From Chloroflexota bacterium (GTDB taxonomy: Bacteria > Chloroflexota > Dehalococcoidia > Dehalococcoidales > UBA2162): a DNA stretch of 7,416 nt. The stretch covers positions 1 to 7,416 of the forward strand of contig JACQOL010000154.1 of assembly GCA_016202555.1 (NCBI GenBank), in the 5' to 3' direction. The notes below the pieces were generated by a model. It saw only the letters and a program-made list of their open reading frames with translations. It was not told the DNA's origin and did not search any database. The translations under genes were made by a program, and so were the position numbers. Positions within the stretch are counted from its first letter, which is position 1. Each line of letters starts with the position of its first letter. Positions 5,495 to 7,416 of the stretch are shown here, in pieces.

Positions 5495-7375
5495 ATGAAG
5501 CGAAAAATGGTCTGGTTGGTGGTCAGTTGCCTGATGGTGCTGGCGCTACTGGCAGCATCCTGTGCTAAGGCTGAAGCACCAGCCACCAAAGAAGCAGCAT
5601 CGGCGACTAAAGAGACGGCACCAGCGGCGAAAGAAGCGACACCAGCCACTAAAGAAGTGACACCAGCGGCTGCCGAAACCCCCAAATACGGGGGGACACT
5701 GATTTATGTCCCCAACAGTAATGTGATAAACTGGGACGAAACTTACTGGGCGATGTGGAGCCTATCTAATTTTCTACTGGCAAATGAAGACCTGCTCCTC
5801 GGCGACTGGTCGAAGGGAGCGGCTGGCACTAATGAAGCTGACTTTGGCGGTGCCGGCCAGAGTACTCCTCCCAGCGCTTCGGTCGGCTTGCTAACAGAAA
5901 GCTGGGAATTCCCCGATGACACGACTCTCATCTGGCACCTCCGCAAGGGGGTTCATTTCGCCCTCGACCCGAATAACGCCGCCAGCCGCCTGGTCGGCGG
6001 GCGGGAGCTGACGGCTGATGATGTCGTCTTTAACCTGAAACGGCAATTTTGGAACCCGAATACGACCATGGCCGCCACGGCTGGCCCTTCTAAACCGCTC
6101 GATATCTCCGCCAGCGACAAATACACGGTGGTGGTCAAGTCGCCACCGGGACAGCTGGGGGCAATCTGGGAATATACCGGTTATTATGTCAAGATAATGG
6201 CCCCAGAGATAGCCAATAAATACGGCGACTATCAGCGGTGGGAGAATAATGTTGGCACCGGGCCCTTCATCCTCAAGGATTTTGTCAATATGAGCTCCAT
6301 CTTCTGGGTGCGCAATCCTAACTACTACGGGACGGACCCCGTCGGCCCCGGCAAGGGCAACCAGCTACCTTATCTTGATGCCATCAAGTATCTCATCGTC
6401 CCTGATTTAGCGACCAGAATGGCAGCCCTGCGCACCGGTAAGAGTGACGCTGACTCCTTTGCCTACGCGGCGGAGGATGCCAAACAGTTACTCAAGACTA
6501 ACCCACAGTTAAAGTTTTTGAAAGAATACTCTGGTGTCACTATTTGGGGCATGAGGCTGGACAAACCCGAGCTACCCTGGGCGGGGAGCACGATGAGCTA
6601 CCTACCCGACGAGAACCCCAGCCCCAAGGATATCAATGCCCACAAGGTGCGGCGGGCATTGAACCTGGCCATCAATAACCAGGAGATAGTCAACACTGTC
6701 TTCGGGGGAGAGGGGTCGACACTGGCTTATAAGATAACACCGAACAAGTTATATGAGGGAGTTTATACCCCGCTTGACCAACTACCTGCTGAGACCCGTG
6801 AGCTGTTTGAGTATCACCCGGATAAGGCAAAGCAGCTACTTGCCGAAGCCGGCTACCCCAATGGCTTCAAGGCTCAGGTCCAGCTAACTCCTACAAGAGC
6901 ATTTGCTCTAGATATCGCCCAGATGTTCCAAGCCTACTGGGCGAAGATTGGGGTTGACCTGGAACTTAAAGTGCTCGACTATTCCGTCTTTGCCGGTATG
7001 GAAATGAAGCACACCCACGAGCAGATGCTGTTAAGCGGCAGGACATCGAATGCCGTGCATATGATGTATACTCTAAAGACGGGTGATACCTGGAACTGGA
7101 GCATCGTCAGCGAACCCAAGCTCGACGACTACTATAACAAGATGGCAGCAGCCTACTTTGACCTGCCGAAGAAGCGAGCCCTCATGAAGGAGCTAAATCT
7201 CTTTGTCACCCCCAAAGCCTATTATGCCTACACGGCAGTCCCATATGCCTGGAACTTCTGGCAACCCTGGCTGAAGAACTTTCACGGGGAGAGACAGTTA
7301 GGTATCTTTCAAAATGGGCCGGTGTGGAAGTATGTCTGGATTGACCAGGAGCTAAAGAAATCGATGGGACGCTAG
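5495..7375 (+). CDS. ABC-transporter solute-binding lipoprotein, peptide/nickel family (SBP2)
   Basis: A 626-residue paralogue of SBP1 with the same layout. The signal peptide has KRK at 2-4 and a lipobox AASC with lipid-anchored Cys23. A repetitive Ala/Thr/Lys/Glu tether spans 28-62, and the binding domain starts near PKYGG (63-67). Family signatures are LTESWEFPDDTTLIWHLRKG (133-152), GGRELTADDVVFNLKR (168-183), VGTGPF (253-258), VRNPNYY (272-278), MAALRTGKSD (309-318) and VRRALN...FGGEG (385-407). Compared with SBP1 there is extra sequence around 362-382 (SYLPDENPSPKDINA) before the VRRALN segment, and the ligand-facing stretch 508-540 is different, so the bound solute may differ. The C-terminus WIDQELKKSMGR is conserved. 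The ATG has a strong Shine-Dalgarno. It should be anchored outside the membrane and serve an ABC importer encoded elsewhere; its position after two URO-D copies suggests a shared pathway. Confidence 0.93.
   Translation: MKRKMVWLVVSCLMVLALLAASCAKAEAPATKEAASATKETAPAAKEATPATKEVTPAAAETPKYGGTLIYVPNSNVINWDETYWAMWSLSNFLLANEDLLLGDWSKGAAGTNEADFGGAGQSTPPSASVGLLTESWEFPDDTTLIWHLRKGVHFALDPNNAASRLVGGRELTADDVVFNLKRQFWNPNTTMAATAGPSKPLDISASDKYTVVVKSPPGQLGAIWEYTGYYVKIMAPEIANKYGDYQRWENNVGTGPFILKDFVNMSSIFWVRNPNYYGTDPVGPGKGNQLPYLDAIKYLIVPDLATRMAALRTGKSDADSFAYAAEDAKQLLKTNPQLKFLKEYSGVTIWGMRLDKPELPWAGSTMSYLPDENPSPKDINAHKVRRALNLAINNQEIVNTVFGGEGSTLAYKITPNKLYEGVYTPLDQLPAETRELFEYHPDKAKQLLAEAGYPNGFKAQVQLTPTRAFALDIAQMFQAYWAKIGVDLELKVLDYSVFAGMEMKHTHEQMLLSGRTSNAVHMMYTLKTGDTWNWSIVSEPKLDDYYNKMAAAYFDLPKKRALMKELNLFVTPKAYYAYTAVPYAWNFWQPWLKNFHGERQLGIFQNGPVWKYVWIDQELKKSMGR
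5576..5680 (+). repeat. Degenerate heptad repeat encoding the tether of SBP2
   Basis: Five imperfect 21-nt units encode heptads such as APATKEA, ASATKET, APAAKEA, TPATKEV and TPAAAET (residues 28-62). They are homologous to the SBP1 tether but longer by about one unit and much more diverged, so unit number has changed since the two genes separated. Confidence 0.8.
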
Positions 7376-7416
7376 AGAGAAATATAGATAGTGTTTTGGA
7401 GACATAACCTTAATAA
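7376..7416 (+). other. Spacer after SBP2, cut by the window end
   Basis: The first bases (AGAG) match those after SBP1, supporting AGAG as native SBP flank. GGAG at 7398-7401 could be the Shine-Dalgarno of a further gene, but no start codon is seen before the edge. No hairpin or T-run terminator is visible, so the array may continue. Confidence 0.4.

Noticed and set aside
1..7416. CRISPR array, tRNA/rRNA genes, insertion sequence or transposon ends
   Set aside because: No spaced repeats, no tRNA-like cloverleaf arms or rRNA segments, no transposase, and no terminal inverted repeats around the relics were recognised.

Overview
The window is one dense, single-strand (+) block made of only two protein families. 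Three genes encode uroporphyrinogen-decarboxylase-like (URO-D/MtaA superfamily) proteins of 361, 366 and 364 residues. Two genes encode large lipoprotein solute-binding proteins (SBPs) of the peptide/nickel ABC-transporter family (SBP_bac_5 type; 615 and 626 residues). The order is: SBP head relic - URO-D1 - SBP1 - URO-D tail relic - URO-D2 - URO-D3 - SBP2. Every intact gene has its own strong Shine-Dalgarno (AAAAGGAG or better) 7-9 nt before the start. Gaps are 37-77 nt and no convincing terminator lies between genes, so the block reads as one operon or part of one. Both ends are cut by the window: no permease, ATPase or corrinoid protein is visible.

Organism: a bacterium with a Gram-positive-like or monoderm lipoprotein style. 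The combination of multiplied MtaA-like URO-D proteins with lipoprotein SBPs carrying Ala/Lys/Glu-rich tethers recalls anaerobic Chloroflexota (Dehalococcoidia and relatives from sediments or groundwater). This is family-level recollection, not proof.

Function: all three URO-D-like proteins keep an H-x-C motif and a distal Cys near the C-terminus, the zinc-ligand pattern of cobamide-dependent methyltransferases (MtaA/MtbA/CmuA type). They lack the N-terminal arginine motif of true heme-pathway URO-D. A reasonable working model is uptake of small (perhaps methylated) compounds by the SBPs and methyl transfer or demethylation by the cytosolic enzymes. The substrate cannot be read from the sequence.

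The most informative signals are the scars between genes. Positions 59-100 hold a 13-codon remnant of an SBP start (MKRKIIWL...). Positions 3118-3150 hold the last ten codons of a URO-D gene (RALNNFSWYD) attached right after the SBP1 stop. Positions 5436-5453 hold an orphan SBP-type ribosome-binding module. Together they suggest that the array was once a longer alternation of SBP and URO-D genes, reshaped by duplication and deletion between paralogues. The URO-D copies are nearly identical at both ends and divergent in the middle, as expected if substrate specificity is diversifying.
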